DNA of 40,503 nucleotides from Treponema sp. (GCA_002749205.1 PDOP01000012.1:1-40503), one strand, 5' to 3'. Shown: positions 17,701 to 25,646, counted from the stretch's first letter. The notes: a model not told the origin generated them from the letters alone. Numbers and translations are program-made.

Positions 17701-18313
17701 TTATGATATTGGTTACGGCGGTTTAGACCATGTTCTTGCGTCCGGCAAAAATGTTAATGTGCTTGTTATGGACACTGAAGTTTATTCAAACACAGGCGGG
17801 CAGATGTCTAAGGCAACTCCTATTGGTGCTGTTGCAAAATTTGCCGCATCGGGTAAAGAAATAAGCAAAAAAGACCTTGGTATGATAGCCATGAGTTACG
17901 GCTATGTATATGTTGCACAAATTGCTATGGGTGCAAATATGAACCAAGTAATAAAAGCAATGCGTGAAGCTGAAAGTTATGACGGACCTTCTATCGTAAT
18001 TGCTTACAGTCATTGTATAAGCCATGGTATCAATATGACTATGGGTATGAAGATACAGAAAGAAGCTGTTACTTGTGGGCTTTGGCCTCTTTATCGCTTC
18101 GATCCACGCCGAGTTGCGGAAGAAAAAAATCCGTTCCAGCTTGACAGCAGAGAGCCTAATTACAATATTGCAGACTTTATGTATAAACAGGTTCGTTTTA
18201 AAACTTTGAAGAATTCAAAGCCTGAGCAGGCGGCAAAGCTCCTCGAAAAAGCAGAGGCAGTGGTTAGAAGAAGATGGCAGGAATACAAATATCTGTCTGA
18301 CAGACCTTTCTAG
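14759..18313 (+). CDS. nifJ: Pyruvate:ferredoxin (flavodoxin) oxidoreductase
   Basis: Single-chain 1184-residue enzyme that oxidises pyruvate to acetyl-CoA and CO2 and reduces ferredoxin; central to fermentative energy metabolism. The N-terminal pyruvate domain begins DGNAAAGHVAHALSEV and IYPITPSSPMGEIAD. Two ferredoxin clusters are at C696, C699, C702, C706 and C752, C755, C758, C762. The proximal cluster uses C826 and C829 plus later cysteines. The thiamine-diphosphate site is GGDGWAYDIGYGGLDHVL and DTEVYSNTGGQMSKATP. All expected cluster cysteines are visible. The enzyme is oxygen-labile in most bacteria, in keeping with an anaerobe. AAAGGA precedes ATG 14759; a terminator follows 17 bp after the stop. 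Single-gene unit. Confidence 0.96.
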   Translation: MSEKNLVMIDGNAAAGHVAHALSEVIAIYPITPSSPMGEIADEYSARGRKNIWGTVPDVVELQSEGGASGAVHGALTTGALSSTFTASQGLLLMIPNMYKIAGEATSTVFHVAARSLATSALSIFGDHQDVMACRQTGWAMLASNSVQEVMDFATIAHAATLEARVPFLHFFDGFRTSHEIQKIEEVSYETMGEMVDDKYVREHRKRGLTPEAPLVRGTAQNPDVYFQGIETRNNLYVATPEIVQKKMDKFAELTGRQYHLFDYVGAEDAENVIILMGSGADTVAETVEYLNANGGKYGMIKVRLYRPFSAETFVKALPATVKGIAVLDRTKEPGSLGEPLYLDVRTAIGEMQATGKCPFKGYPVVVGGRYGLGSKEFTPAMVRAVFANLEGEKKDSFTVGIEDDVSNKSLKIDTSFGLEDKDMHQAMFYGLGSDGTVGANKNSIKIIGEATENKVQAYFSYDSKKSGGITISHLRFGKKPIRKPYLITQADFVACHKFTYVETYDMLKTLKKGGTFLLNAPFGKDEIWDKIPVELQKEIIEKEAKFYVIDAMDIAEKAQMGTRINVIMQTAFFKIFGILPEDEAVSLIKKFIEKTYGKKGPEIVQKNIVTIDMALDGIQQVDYPKTASSSIHKHAAMTSDAPKYVKDVLGKMALNEGDGVKVSEMPIDGSFPTATTQYEKRAIAEKIPIWKSDICIQCGQCAFVCPHAAIRMKAYPAEGLKDAPENFHSCDYKGKEFDSAKFTIQVSAEDCTGCGLCVEQCPAKSKEDPTVKAINMQDFVANRKVEAENWKHFFKLPNPDASKLNLNAPKGIVMKQPLFEFSGACAGCGETPYVRLLSQLFGDRAIIANATGCSSIYGGNLPTTPYAKRTDGRGPAWSNSLFEDAAEFGYGMRLTSDKLAEYAREVAVKAKEKGIAVATIDKILNNAQEDDAQIEEQRRNIEELEKELASSKDSIAEELLSLKDHFIKRSVWILGGDGWAYDIGYGGLDHVLASGKNVNVLVMDTEVYSNTGGQMSKATPIGAVAKFAASGKEISKKDLGMIAMSYGYVYVAQIAMGANMNQVIKAMREAESYDGPSIVIAYSHCISHGINMTMGMKIQKEAVTCGLWPLYRFDPRRVAEEKNPFQLDSREPNYNIADFMYKQVRFKTLKNSKPEQAAKLLEKAEAVVRRRWQEYKYLSDRPF

Positions 18314-18330
18314 TAAAAAATAGACTAACC

Positions 18331-18362
18331 AAGCGGGAAGAATTTTCTTCCCGCTTTTTTTT
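18331..18362 (+). terminator. Rho-independent terminator after PFOR
   Basis: AAGCGGGAAGAA (18331-18342) pairs perfectly with TTCTTCCCGCTT (18345-18356) and runs into T residues. Confidence 0.88.
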
Positions 18363-18388
18363 AAATCAGAAAGTTTACAATAAAAGTT

Positions 18389-18528
18389 GCGTCAGGGATA
18401 TTAGCTATGCAGGGGTAATTTTTTAAAAAATACCCCTGCAAATAAAAAAACGGCGTCAATTATAAGCCGTTTTTTTAGTCGAAGCGATAGCGGAGTAGCG
18501 GTTAGCCCGACCCGATAGGGGGACGCCC
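18389..18528 (-). repeat. Modular hairpin repeat A, copy 2
   Basis: On the minus strand: GGGCG, a reduced first hairpin, CGGGCTAACCGC, the core CGCTATCGCTTCGACTAA, second stem AAACGGC / GCCGTTT around TTATAATTGAC, and third stem GCAGGGGTA / TACCCCTGC meeting at T6A6. It ends ATCCCTGACGC. The third stem has the same arm sequence as copy 4. Confidence 0.78.
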
Positions 18529-18584
18529 TAAATTTATATTTTAAGTTATAATAGAGTAAATAAAGGACTCTTTTTCAAAATAGC

Positions 18585-18613
18585 TTGACCTTTGCCTCGA
18601 ATTTGATTAAATT
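18585..18613 (+). promoter_or_regulatory. Promoter of the selenoprotein gene
   Basis: TTGACC (18585-18590), 17 nt, TAAATT (18608-18613). The leader is about 40 nt and includes AGGAGG. Confidence 0.6.
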
Positions 18614-18659
18614 AAGCATACAGTCGGTAATCCGGCTATTTTAAGATAGGAGGCTCTAT

Positions 18660-18938
18660 ATGAATGTAAGAGTTGATGATGCGGCAAAAGCTAAAATTAA
18701 AGAGCAGAATTCTGATACTGTTTTTTGTGTTTTAGAGGTTTGCTCCACATGAGGAGGTACAACAGTTACGCCGACCGTATATGTTGGTGTACCAAGTAAT
18801 CCGGGTGATTACGATAAATTTGAAGATAACGAGATTACTGTTTATCTTCAAGCCGGGGTAGAATGTCCCGGTGATGTAACAGTAACCGTTGAAAAGTTCC
18901 TTTTTATGACAAGACTTGCTGTTGAGGGAATGATTTAA
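18660..18938 (+). CDS. HesB-like selenoprotein (UGA at codon 31 read as Sec)
   Basis: A 92-residue protein if the in-frame TGA at 18750-18752 is read as selenocysteine. The frame is otherwise open from ATG 18660 (AGGAGG upstream) to TAA 18938. The region reads FCVLEVC-S-T-U-G-G-T-T, a Cys-x-x-Sec redox motif (C28, U31), and C69 follows in AGVECPGDV. Without recoding only a 30-residue peptide results. A SECIS-like stem-loop lies just after the UGA. Length and motif fit the small HesB-related selenoprotein family; HesB relatives handle iron-sulfur clusters, but this branch has no proven role. It has its own promoter and terminator. Sec insertion needs selA, selB, selC and selD, which are not in the window. 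Automatic annotation would miss or split it. Confidence 0.85.
18756..18793 (+). promoter_or_regulatory. Predicted bacterial SECIS element
   Basis: Starts three bases after the UGA. The lower stem GGTACA (18756-18761) pairs with TGTACC (18788-18793). The upper stem CCGAC (18771-18775) pairs with GTTGG (18783-18787, one G-U) around the loop CGTATAT. The unpaired bases between the two stems are all on the 5' side. A G is second in the apical loop, 25 nt after the UGA, which fits known bacterial SECIS rules. Confidence 0.72.
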
Positions 18939-18945
18939 ACCAAAT

Positions 18946-18970
18946 GCCTTGTATTATGCAAGGCTTTTTT
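18946..18970 (+). terminator. Terminator after the selenoprotein gene
   Basis: GCCTTG (18946-18951) pairs with CAAGGC (18959-18964) and is followed by six T residues, eight bases beyond the stop codon. Confidence 0.8.
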
Positions 18971-19019
18971 ATTTGCTGAAATTTTCAAAAGCAAACTAAA
19001 TTTAAGTTTGGGCATTTTG

Positions 19020-19802
19020 CTACAAACTGCGACCTACGCTGAAAATGTCGTATATAAGTTTTAAGCAAAGTAACAGTATTACAAATAAAATAAGCGGTCG
19101 GATAAATTTTGAGCCTTTTTTTATTGCAAGTCCTGAGCCTAAAAAATTGCCCAAAATTCCAAAAACAGCCGCAGGAATAGCTATTTTATAGATAACTTTA
19201 CCACTAGTAATAGCTGCAATGACCGAAGCGTATCCTGAGGCTAAATTCAATATTTTAGAATTACCCGATGCAGTTTTTAAGTCAAAATTCATCAATGCAG
19301 AATATGCTATTATAGCAAAAGTTCCGGTACCGGGCCCGATTAAACCGTCATAAAAACCAATCCCGCACCCTACTGACGCGGCTAGAAGCCCCGCTTTTTT
19401 ATTGGACATATTCAGTGAGGTATCTACGCTTCCAAAGTCTTGTTTTAAAAAAAGTATTATTGCTAGAAATGGGAGGGCTACAATCAATGCTGTTTTTAAA
19501 ATATTCTGGTTTATTGAAAGAGCCAATTTCATTCCAAAATAAGATGAAACAAAAGCAAAAACAGCAGAAATAGTCGCAATTTTTTTTGAAACAGCACCGT
19601 GCTTAAAAAAGCGTATTGCCGAAAAAGTCGTCCCTGAAGTTGCAGAAAATTTATTGCACCCAATTGCAAAATGTGCCGGTAGCCCTACAATCAAATATGC
19701 AGGCAAAGAAATCAACCCGCCACCACCTGCCGCTGCATCAATAAATCCGGCCAGAAAAACAAAAAAGCAAAGAATGCCTGTCGCTAAAAAGGATAATTCC
19801 AT
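19020..19802 (-). CDS. TauE/SafE-family membrane permease
   Basis: A 260-residue integral membrane protein with about eight hydrophobic segments (for example LATGILCFFVFLAGFIDAAA, IATISAVFAFVSSYFGMKLA, LIVALPFLAIILFL, IRPLILFVILLLCLKLIYDI). The family exports sulfite, sulfoacetate or similar anions; the substrate here is unknown. The two halves repeat the family pattern: GFIDAAAGGGGLISLPAYL near the N-terminus and GCGIGFYDGLIGPGTGTFA in the middle, each with a glycine-rich re-entrant signature. ATG 19802 has AGGAAGG somewhat far upstream, and no clear promoter was found. It is divergent from the gene at 20220, with a BCD repeat between. Confidence 0.85.
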   Translation of the reverse strand: MELSFLATGILCFFVFLAGFIDAAAGGGGLISLPAYLIVGLPAHFAIGCNKFSATSGTTFSAIRFFKHGAVSKKIATISAVFAFVSSYFGMKLALSINQNILKTALIVALPFLAIILFLKQDFGSVDTSLNMSNKKAGLLAASVGCGIGFYDGLIGPGTGTFAIIAYSALMNFDLKTASGNSKILNLASGYASVIAAITSGKVIYKIAIPAAVFGILGNFLGSGLAIKKGSKFIRPLILFVILLLCLKLIYDIFSVGRSL

Positions 19803-19932
19803 AAGTATATAAACCTTCCTGTAAATTATATTATATTAGGTTTTTTATAATTTGTATATTGGCAATGCAATAGCAACATAAATTTTATAAAAGGCTTATA
19901 TATATTTTATGCAACGCTTACGCTTTTGCTAT

Positions 19933-20060
19933 TCAACCCTCGCCGGACTTAAATCTTTTTTCCTTTATTGCATTAAATTAAACAAAGTCTCTAAAAAGAG
20001 CCTTTTTTACTTATCGGATATTAACGGAAAAAAGGATACCGTCCGGCTCTAAATCAGGCT
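19933..20060 (-). repeat. Composite repeat BCD, copy 4 (module D plus the end of C)
   Basis: On the minus strand: GCCTGATTTAGAGC (end of module C), outer stem CCGGAC / GTCCGG (19941-19946 with 20039-20044), TATCC, and CTTTTTTCC / GGAAAAAAG (19953-19961 with 20024-20032). A GGCTCTTTTTAGAG hairpin is in the middle, and the end is CGAGGGTT. All stem sequences differ from copies 1-3 yet pair fully. Confidence 0.75.
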
Positions 20061-20184
20061 AACTAAAAGAATATAAATAAAGAAAAACAAGAGCATTTCG
20101 ACAGTCTACAACGACTCGGCAGGCTCAGGAAATTGAGTTTTGAAAGTGGTTTTAATATTAAATTTATAAAACAGAAAAAAAAAT

Positions 20185-20213
20185 TTGCAAATTCCGAAAA
20201 TTTACAGTATAAT
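20185..20213 (+). promoter_or_regulatory. Promoter of the 20220 gene, predicted leaderless; decides the start
   Basis: TTGCAA (20185-20190), 17 nt, consensus TATAAT (20208-20213), six bases, ATG at 20220. The promoter lies inside a longer open frame reaching 20133, so that longer start is unlikely. Confidence 0.65.
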
Positions 20214-20219
20214 ATATCT

Positions 20220-21257
20220 ATGAGTGCAGCACCAAAACTTCAAAGCACGGGGGAATACAAAAATCTTCTTCCAAAAACAATTGTGGTCTTAAACGAAAAA
20301 GAAAAACCGCTGATTGAAGAAATTTATGCAAGATTAGCAGATGAGTCGGAAGAAGTTGTTTCAGAAATTTCAGCAAAGTTACTGCAATTACAAAATTTGT
20401 CCGAAGCAATGTCAGAATATCCTTCTATAAATCAGAGTTCTGTTTTTGCCGGTGAAATGCGCTCTGAGCAAACATTGCTTGAAAAAATGTGTAAGATGAG
20501 CCCCGACATAAGTTTGCTCAATTTTCCGACCAAAGCAATTTTAGGAAAGAGTTTTGTAGTTGCCAAATTTCATTTTTTTGGCGCCGTTTTAAAAATTGCA
20601 GAAAATTATTTACTGCCAACAGATTTAACCGAAAAATTGCGCAATTTAATCCGTAATGTTATGTTTACAATTATGGCTGAAGATGTTTACATCGCTATTT
20701 TGGAAAACACCGAAGCAAATAAAGATATTAAACTGCTTATTTCAAAAAATCTGGCTAATTTATGGGAATACAGACTGGACAGCAATATCGAGCAGTTTGC
20801 AAATGTTCTTAGCAAGGTTTGGCGTGCCAGAAACAAAATAGCGCCTGTGTTTGGAACTATGCTGGGTACAAGTGAGCTGTTTCTTTTATCTATGGCTCTC
20901 GATGAAAGCTGGCAAAAATTTATGATTGCAAAAATGCACATACCGGATATTGGTATGGCTCTTGAGGAATTTCTTTTTGGTATTTCATACGAAAACATCT
21001 GTTTTTTAAGAAAAGAATTGAGGCGTAAGGGGATTCATTCTATAGGAAGATATGAAGTAAGCAGGCTACTGGGAAAAAAACAGGAGTTTGAAGAAAGAGA
21101 CCCTCGCATTTTTTACGCTTCCTATTCACAGAGGCGTAATAATGCCATAGCCAGAAAACGGTTAAATATAGACGGGCCAAAAAACACGCTTGAAGATCAT
21201 TATATCAAATTTGTATGTGAGCGGATGCTGGAAAAAAACAAGCTTGAAGAAAATTAA
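20220..21257 (+). CDS. Conserved protein of unknown function
   Basis: A 345-residue soluble, mainly helical protein. I do not recognise a domain, and no transmembrane segment, signal peptide or catalytic motif stands out. Features that may help later: a Lys/Glu-rich amphipathic N-terminal half, TIVVLNEKEKPLIEEIYARL near residue 20, FPTKAILGKSFVVAKFHFFG in the middle, and a basic C-terminal block, YASYSQRRNNAIARKRLNI, then GPKNTLEDHYIKFVCERML. The basic block could touch nucleic acid or acidic lipid; that is speculation. ATG 20220 is supported by a consensus promoter six bases upstream. It precedes the aldehyde dehydrogenase by 129 bp, but that gene has its own promoter. Confidence 0.75.
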   Translation: MSAAPKLQSTGEYKNLLPKTIVVLNEKEKPLIEEIYARLADESEEVVSEISAKLLQLQNLSEAMSEYPSINQSSVFAGEMRSEQTLLEKMCKMSPDISLLNFPTKAILGKSFVVAKFHFFGAVLKIAENYLLPTDLTEKLRNLIRNVMFTIMAEDVYIAILENTEANKDIKLLISKNLANLWEYRLDSNIEQFANVLSKVWRARNKIAPVFGTMLGTSELFLLSMALDESWQKFMIAKMHIPDIGMALEEFLFGISYENICFLRKELRRKGIHSIGRYEVSRLLGKKQEFEERDPRIFYASYSQRRNNAIARKRLNIDGPKNTLEDHYIKFVCERMLEKNKLEEN

Positions 21258-21330
21258 AACTAACAGACAGGACATATAATTTAACCTATATCTTGACAGT
21301 CAAAGTTGTAATAAGCCTGAAACTCAAGAA

Positions 21331-21359
21331 TTGACAATATTGATATTTTGTGATAACTT
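21331..21359 (+). promoter_or_regulatory. Promoter of the aldehyde dehydrogenase gene
   Basis: Consensus TTGACA (21331-21336), 17 nt, TAACTT (21354-21359); about 20 nt of leader with AAGGAG. Confidence 0.65.
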
Positions 21360-21386
21360 TAAAGTATATAAAATTAAGGAGAAAAT

Positions 21387-22769
21387 ATGTCTAGTTTAAT
21401 CCAAGAAAATATAGAAAAAGGACGCAGTTTTTTTAATACAGGGGCAAGTTTAAACTATGCTTACAGAAAAAAAGCTCTTTTAAAATTTAGAGAAGTGCTT
21501 AAAAACAATAAAACACAAATATTGGACGCTCTACAAAAGGACTTAAATAAAACCCACTACGAGGGTTTTATGACAGAATATGCTTTGGTTATGTCAGAGC
21601 TTTCTCTGGCGATAAAAAAGTTGCGTAAATGGATGAAACCGCAACGGAAAATGCCGGCTTTAAGTCAAATGCCTGCAAGTGCAAAGCTTTATTCCGAGCC
21701 ATACGGACTTGTTCTTATTATGTCTCCGTGGAATTACCCGTTTCAATTATGTATAATTCCATTGATAGCGGCAATAGCGGCCGGTAATACAGTAATAGTA
21801 AAACCATCTGCATACAGTAAACACACTTCAGATATAATTGCAGAAATTGTAAAACAGGCTTTTAACGAAGGTCATGTATCTGTTATACTCGGAGGCAGAG
21901 AAGAAAATTCACAACTTTTAAACGGCGTTTTTGATTATATATTCTTTACCGGCAGTCCGACTGTGGGTAAACTTGTCATGCAAAAAGCGGCAAACAATAT
22001 GACACCCTTTACTTTGGAGCTTGGAGGCAAGTCTCCGTGTATTATAGCAGAAGATGCCGACATAAAGGTTGCGGCAAAACGTATTGCCTTCGGTAAAATA
22101 CTTAACTCAGGGCAAATTTGTGTAGCCCCGGATTATGCCTTAATAAGCGAAAATATTGCAGATTTATTTATCGCTGAGCTTATCAAAGCCGAGCAGAGTA
22201 TGCTTAAAAGTAAAGAATACGCAAGCAAATGTTTTCCAAAAATTATAAACGAAAAACACAGAAAAAGAATATTAGGTTTAATTGAGGCATCTTCTCCAAC
22301 ATATCAAACCGATTTTTTTGATCCGGAAAAAGGACAGATACCCTTTACAATTATAAAAAACCCCGACGAAAACAGTCCTGTAATGCAGGAAGAGATATTT
22401 GGCCCTGTATTACCGGTGATTACATACAAAAACATTGATGAGGCTTTTGCTTTTATTAAAAAACGCCCAAAGCCACTCGCATTGTATTTATTCACGGATA
22501 GTCGTCCATTAAAACACAGGGTTACAAAGGAAATTTCATACGGTGGCGGTTGTATAAACGATACGGTAATACATCTGGCATCGCATTCACTTCCGTTTGG
22601 AGGTGTCGGGAACAGCGGTATCGGTCATTATCACGGTAAATACGGGTTTGACACATTTTCGCATAAAAAATCAGTGTTGTCCAAATGGAAGCTGTTTGAT
22701 TTACCGGTACGCTACCATCCGATTAAGGATGCTAAAAAAACTTTACCGCAAATTTTATTTGACAAGTAA
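21387..22769 (+). CDS. NAD(P)-dependent aldehyde dehydrogenase (class 3-like)
   Basis: Oxidises an aldehyde to the acid; the short 460-residue form with a hydrophobic tail resembles class 3 and fatty-aldehyde dehydrogenases. The active-site set is complete: N115 in MSPWNYPFQL, E211 in TLELGGKSPC and catalytic C245 in NSGQICVAPDY. The cofactor-side FFTGSPTVGK (186-195), EEIFGPVLPV, and LPFGGVGNSGIGHYHGKYGF near the C-terminus are typical. AAGGAG precedes ATG 21387. Whether it acts on lipid aldehydes or on fermentation products cannot be told. It is a single-gene unit whose stop is followed directly by a BCD repeat. Confidence 0.93.
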   Translation: MSSLIQENIEKGRSFFNTGASLNYAYRKKALLKFREVLKNNKTQILDALQKDLNKTHYEGFMTEYALVMSELSLAIKKLRKWMKPQRKMPALSQMPASAKLYSEPYGLVLIMSPWNYPFQLCIIPLIAAIAAGNTVIVKPSAYSKHTSDIIAEIVKQAFNEGHVSVILGGREENSQLLNGVFDYIFFTGSPTVGKLVMQKAANNMTPFTLELGGKSPCIIAEDADIKVAAKRIAFGKILNSGQICVAPDYALISENIADLFIAELIKAEQSMLKSKEYASKCFPKIINEKHRKRILGLIEASSPTYQTDFFDPEKGQIPFTIIKNPDENSPVMQEEIFGPVLPVITYKNIDEAFAFIKKRPKPLALYLFTDSRPLKHRVTKEISYGGGCINDTVIHLASHSLPFGGVGNSGIGHYHGKYGFDTFSHKKSVLSKWKLFDLPVRYHPIKDAKKTLPQILFDK

Positions 22770-22960
22770 CAAGCACATAACTTTTACGGCTTTGTGTGAG
22801 GTTGGCAAAATACCGGAGTGTAATACAGAAGACTTGCCTGATTTTGAGCTTGCCGAATATCCTTTTGTCCGATTGTTATTAAAGAAAAGCCGGCTCTTAT
22901 GAGACGGCGATTAAATCAATTAAAAAAAGGACAAAAGATAAAAGGCAAGCGAGGGTTGGG
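22770..22960 (+). repeat. Composite repeat BCD, copy 5 (modules C and D)
   Basis: Module C: ACCGGAGTGTAATACAGAAG and GCCTGATTTTGAGC, close to copy 1. Module D: outer TTGCC / GGCAA (22850-22854 with 22944-22948), TATCC, CTTTTGTCC / GGACAAAAG (22862-22870 with 22929-22937), and a central GCCGGCTC...GAGACGGC hairpin. The right end is AAGCGAGGGTT. It starts at the aldehyde dehydrogenase stop. Confidence 0.78.
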
Positions 22961-22963
22961 AGC

Positions 22964-23024
22964 GTAAAATGTTGTGTAGATACTAACTCGACTTTTAAAA
23001 ATCAAGTTTTTCGCAACATTTTAC
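22964..23024. repeat. 11-bp hairpin beside BCD copy 5
   Basis: GTAAAATGTTG (22964-22974) pairs with CAACATTTTAC (23014-23024). The loop contains ACTCGACTTTTAAAAATC, resembling the TCGACTAAAA part of family A. Confidence 0.5.
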
Positions 23025-23050
23025 AGCGACAAATAAAATAAATAATACTA

Positions 23051-23079
23051 TTGACTTGTATAACGAATAGCGTTATATT
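23051..23079 (+). promoter_or_regulatory. Promoter of the thioredoxin-like lipoprotein gene
   Basis: TTGACT (23051-23056), 17 nt, TATATT (23074-23079), then a short leader with GGAGG. Confidence 0.65.
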
Positions 23080-23103
23080 AACTTCACTTATATGGAGGTT
23101 AAT

Positions 23104-23700
23104 ATGAAATTTGAAAAAATTATTTTGCCTGTTTTGATGGGATTATTGATTTTGGCAGGTTGCGAAAAAAAGGTTGCAGCAGAAACAGAAACCGTGCCGG
23201 CTGAAAATACAGAGATTGCCGCTTCGGTTGTTAAAAGCAGTCTTTTCGGTGCACCGATTAAATTTAGCACAATAGATTTGGACGGCAACAAGCAGAACGA
23301 AAGCATTTTTAAAAAAGCAGATATTACGATGATTAATGTTTGGGCAACTTGGTGCGGGCCATGTAGGGGTGAATTACCCGAAATCGGGGAGGTCGCAAAG
23401 TCAATTAAATCAAAGAACGGACAAGTCATAAGCATTATCCACGATGCTCACATGAACATGGATGATGTTAAAGAAAGGCAGGTTCTTGTCAAAAACATGC
23501 TAAACGATGCAAATTGCGATTATGTTACGCTTGTAAACAATACTTCCTTTGACCCTATTTTTCAAGATATTCAAGGTTTTCCGACAACTTTTTTTGTAGA
23601 TAAAGACGGTAATATAATAGGAGAGCCGCTTTTGGGAGGCAGAAACAAGGCTCAGTTTGAAGCCGCCTTTGAAGCCGCTTTGAAAAAGATTAAAAAATAA
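23104..23700 (+). CDS. TlpA/ResA-like thioredoxin-fold lipoprotein
   Basis: A 198-residue exported thiol-disulfide protein. The lipoprotein signal is MKFEKIILPVLMGLLILAGC with the lipidated cysteine at residue 20. An Ala/Glu-rich linker follows, then a thioredoxin domain starting near SSLFGAPIKFSTIDLDG. The active site is WATWCGPC, and the cis-proline lies in IQGFPTTFFVDKDGNIIG. Such proteins reduce periplasmic disulfides or serve cytochrome or cell-envelope maturation; the partner is unknown. ATG 23104 follows GGAGG; an in-frame ATG four codons upstream lies within the ribosome binding site. It converges with thrS and shares a bidirectional terminator. Confidence 0.9.
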   Translation: MKFEKIILPVLMGLLILAGCEKKVAAETETVPAENTEIAASVVKSSLFGAPIKFSTIDLDGNKQNESIFKKADITMINVWATWCGPCRGELPEIGEVAKSIKSKNGQVISIIHDAHMNMDDVKERQVLVKNMLNDANCDYVTLVNNTSFDPIFQDIQGFPTTFFVDKDGNIIGEPLLGGRNKAQFEAAFEAALKKIKK

Positions 23701-23718
23701 GCCGAAAAAACAGTGTAC

Positions 23719-23752
23719 AAAAGTGCTTGGTGGTGTTTTACCAAGCACTTTT
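23719..23752. terminator. Bidirectional terminator between the lipoprotein gene and thrS
   Basis: AAAAGTGCTTGGT (23719-23731) pairs perfectly with ACCAAGCACTTTT (23740-23752), so each strand ends in a T-run after a GC-containing stem. Confidence 0.88.
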
Positions 23753-23779
23753 ATTACTTTCATTTTACTGAACTTTTTC

Positions 23780-25555
23780 CTACTGAACTTCTTTTGAATA
23801 GCTGTCCAATTTATTTTGCAAAAAGTCTATGAACTCATTTAACTGCATTGATTTTTGGTTTTTGCTGCTTCTAAAGCGAACATTCACTGAATTAGAGTCT
23901 AATTCTTTTTGTCCCACAATCAACTGATACGGAACTTTCTGTCCCTGCCATTTTCGAATTTTTGCGTTCATTCTGTCGTTATCGGTGTCGGCAAAAACAC
24001 GAATTCCCAACGCATTAAGCTCATCTGCTATTTTATCCGCATACTCGTTAAATGTAGGAGCAACGGGAACAACTACAACCTGTGTCGGCGAAAGCCAAGG
24101 CGGTAAAGCTCCGCCGTAAGTTTCTATCAAAACCCCGATAAATCTTTCAAGCGAGCCTAAAACAGCTCTGTGTAACATAACCGGAGTATGCTTTTCGTTG
24201 TCTTCACCAATGTACTCCGCATTTAATCTGTCTTTTGACGGAAGCTGATAATCAAGCTGAATAGTGCCGCATTGCCAAGGTCTGCCCATAGAGTCAACAA
24301 GGGTGAACTCAAGTTTAGGTCCGTAAAAAGCGCCTTCGCCTTCGGCAATCTCATAATCAAAACCTGCGAGTTTACAAGCCTCTGCAAGATTTTTTTCAGC
24401 CTTATCCCATGTTTCATCATCACCGACTCTGAGTTCAGGACGGGTTGAAAGCATAACAAGCAGCGTACCCGGCTCGTGTATATCAAAGCCGAAATCTGTG
24501 TACACGACCTTTAATAACTCGCAAAAATCGGCAACCTCCGAAGTAATCTGTTCAGGTGTACAGAAAATATGAGCATCATCTTGAACAAAACCCCTTACCC
24601 GAAAAATACCGTGCAAAGAACCTGAAGGCTCATTACGGGTACACGAGCCGAATTCCGCAAGTCGTAAAGGCAAGTCTTTATAACTGGTTATACCTTTTTT
24701 AAAAATCTCAACATGACCGGGGCAATTCATGGGCTTTAAGGCAAAAAGGCGTTTTTCGCTTTCGGTTACAAACATATTCTTTTTGTACTTAGCCCAATGC
24801 CCCGAGCGCTCCCAAAGAGATTGAGGCATTACCGCCGGCGTGTTTACTTCTTTATAGCCGAACTCCTTCAGTCGCTTTCTCATATATTCTTTAATTGTCA
24901 AATATATTGTCCAACCGTTTGGATGCCAAAAAATATTGCCCGGATTTTCTTCGGCAATATGAAACAAATCCAATGAGGTACCCAATTTACGATGGTCGTT
25001 TTTTTCCGCATCTTCGAGCATCTTAAGATAAGTTTTCAAATCTTGCGGCTTTTCCCAAGCGGTCGCATAAATTCGGGTAAGCATCTCTCGCTTTTCATCA
25101 CCGCGCCAATAAGCACCTGCCAGTTTCATCAATTTAAAACCTTGTGCATTTATTTCCTTTACCGTATCCACATGTGGACCTCGACAAAGATCGGAAAAAC
25201 CACCTGACTTATAAATACTGATTTCAACATCATCCGGAAAATCTTTTATAAGCTCAATCTTAAACGGCTCGTCCTGAAAAAAATCCAAAGCATACTCCCT
25301 GCTTACAACCTCTTTATCAAAACTTATCTGCTCATTCAAAAATTGACGCATCTTTTTTTCGATTGTCGCAAAATCATCAAAAGTTATTTTAACATCTTTC
25401 GGAAATTTAAAATCGTAATAAAAACCATTCTCAATCGCGGGGCCAATTCCGACCTTAGTGCCGGGAAACAAATCGGTAACAGCATAAGCCATAATATGCG
25501 CAAGACTATGTCTCATCTTATCCAACTTTTCTGACTTAGGTAAAACAATTGCCAT
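23780..25555 (-). CDS. thrS: Threonyl-tRNA synthetase, without TGS domain
   Basis: Attaches threonine to tRNA-Thr. The 591-residue protein begins almost at the editing domain, whose His-x-x-x-His is in [12 protein letters not shown] (about residues 15-26). The N-terminal TGS domain of the 640-residue E. coli type is absent. The editing domain continues with [14 protein letters not shown]. Class II motifs follow: [21 protein letters not shown], and motif 2 [19 protein letters not shown]; motif 3 is [17 protein letters not shown]. The C-terminal anticodon-binding domain contains [17 protein letters not shown] 25555 is six bases after GGAG; a TTG four codons upstream is the Shine-Dalgarno region itself. 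Confidence 0.95.
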   Translation of the reverse strand: MAIVLPKSEKLDKMRHSLAHIMAYAVTDLFPGTKVGIGPAIENGFYYDFKFPKDVKITFDDFATIEKKMRQFLNEQISFDKEVVSREYALDFFQDEPFKIELIKDFPDDVEISIYKSGGFSDLCRGPHVDTVKEINAQGFKLMKLAGAYWRGDEKREMLTRIYATAWEKPQDLKTYLKMLEDAEKNDHRKLGTSLDLFHIAEENPGNIFWHPNGWTIYLTIKEYMRKRLKEFGYKEVNTPAVMPQSLWERSGHWAKYKKNMFVTESEKRLFALKPMNCPGHVEIFKKGITSYKDLPLRLAEFGSCTRNEPSGSLHGIFRVRGFVQDDAHIFCTPEQITSEVADFCELLKVVYTDFGFDIHEPGTLLVMLSTRPELRVGDDETWDKAEKNLAEACKLAGFDYEIAEGEGAFYGPKLEFTLVDSMGRPWQCGTIQLDYQLPSKDRLNAEYIGEDNEKHTPVMLHRAVLGSLERFIGVLIETYGGALPPWLSPTQVVVVPVAPTFNEYADKIADELNALGIRVFADTDNDRMNAKIRKWQGQKVPYQLIVGQKELDSNSVNVRFRSSKNQKSMQLNEFIDFLQNKLDSYSKEVQ

Positions 25556-25588
25556 AATAAACTCCAAACCTTAAAATCAAGGCTCCAA

Positions 25589-25617
25589 AGTTTACTATAA
25601 AAAAACGGATATGTCAA
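25589..25617 (-). promoter_or_regulatory. Promoter of thrS
   Basis: Consensus TTGACA (25612-25617), 17 nt, TAAACT (25589-25594) on the minus strand; the leader is short, so there is no room for a T-box or a long attenuator. Confidence 0.65.
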
Positions 25618-25646
25618 CTGCAAATTTTTTTAAAAAATTTAAACAA

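Noticed and set aside
18660..18752. A 30-residue peptide ending at the TGA, or a frameshifted pseudogene
   Set aside because: The same frame continues for 61 codons with normal codon use, a SECIS-like fold follows the TGA at the right distance, and Cys-x-x-Sec is a known redox motif.
20133..20219. 29 extra N-terminal codons on the unknown-function gene
   Set aside because: The stretch is Lys-rich, without a ribosome binding site, and contains a consensus promoter ending six bases before ATG 20220.
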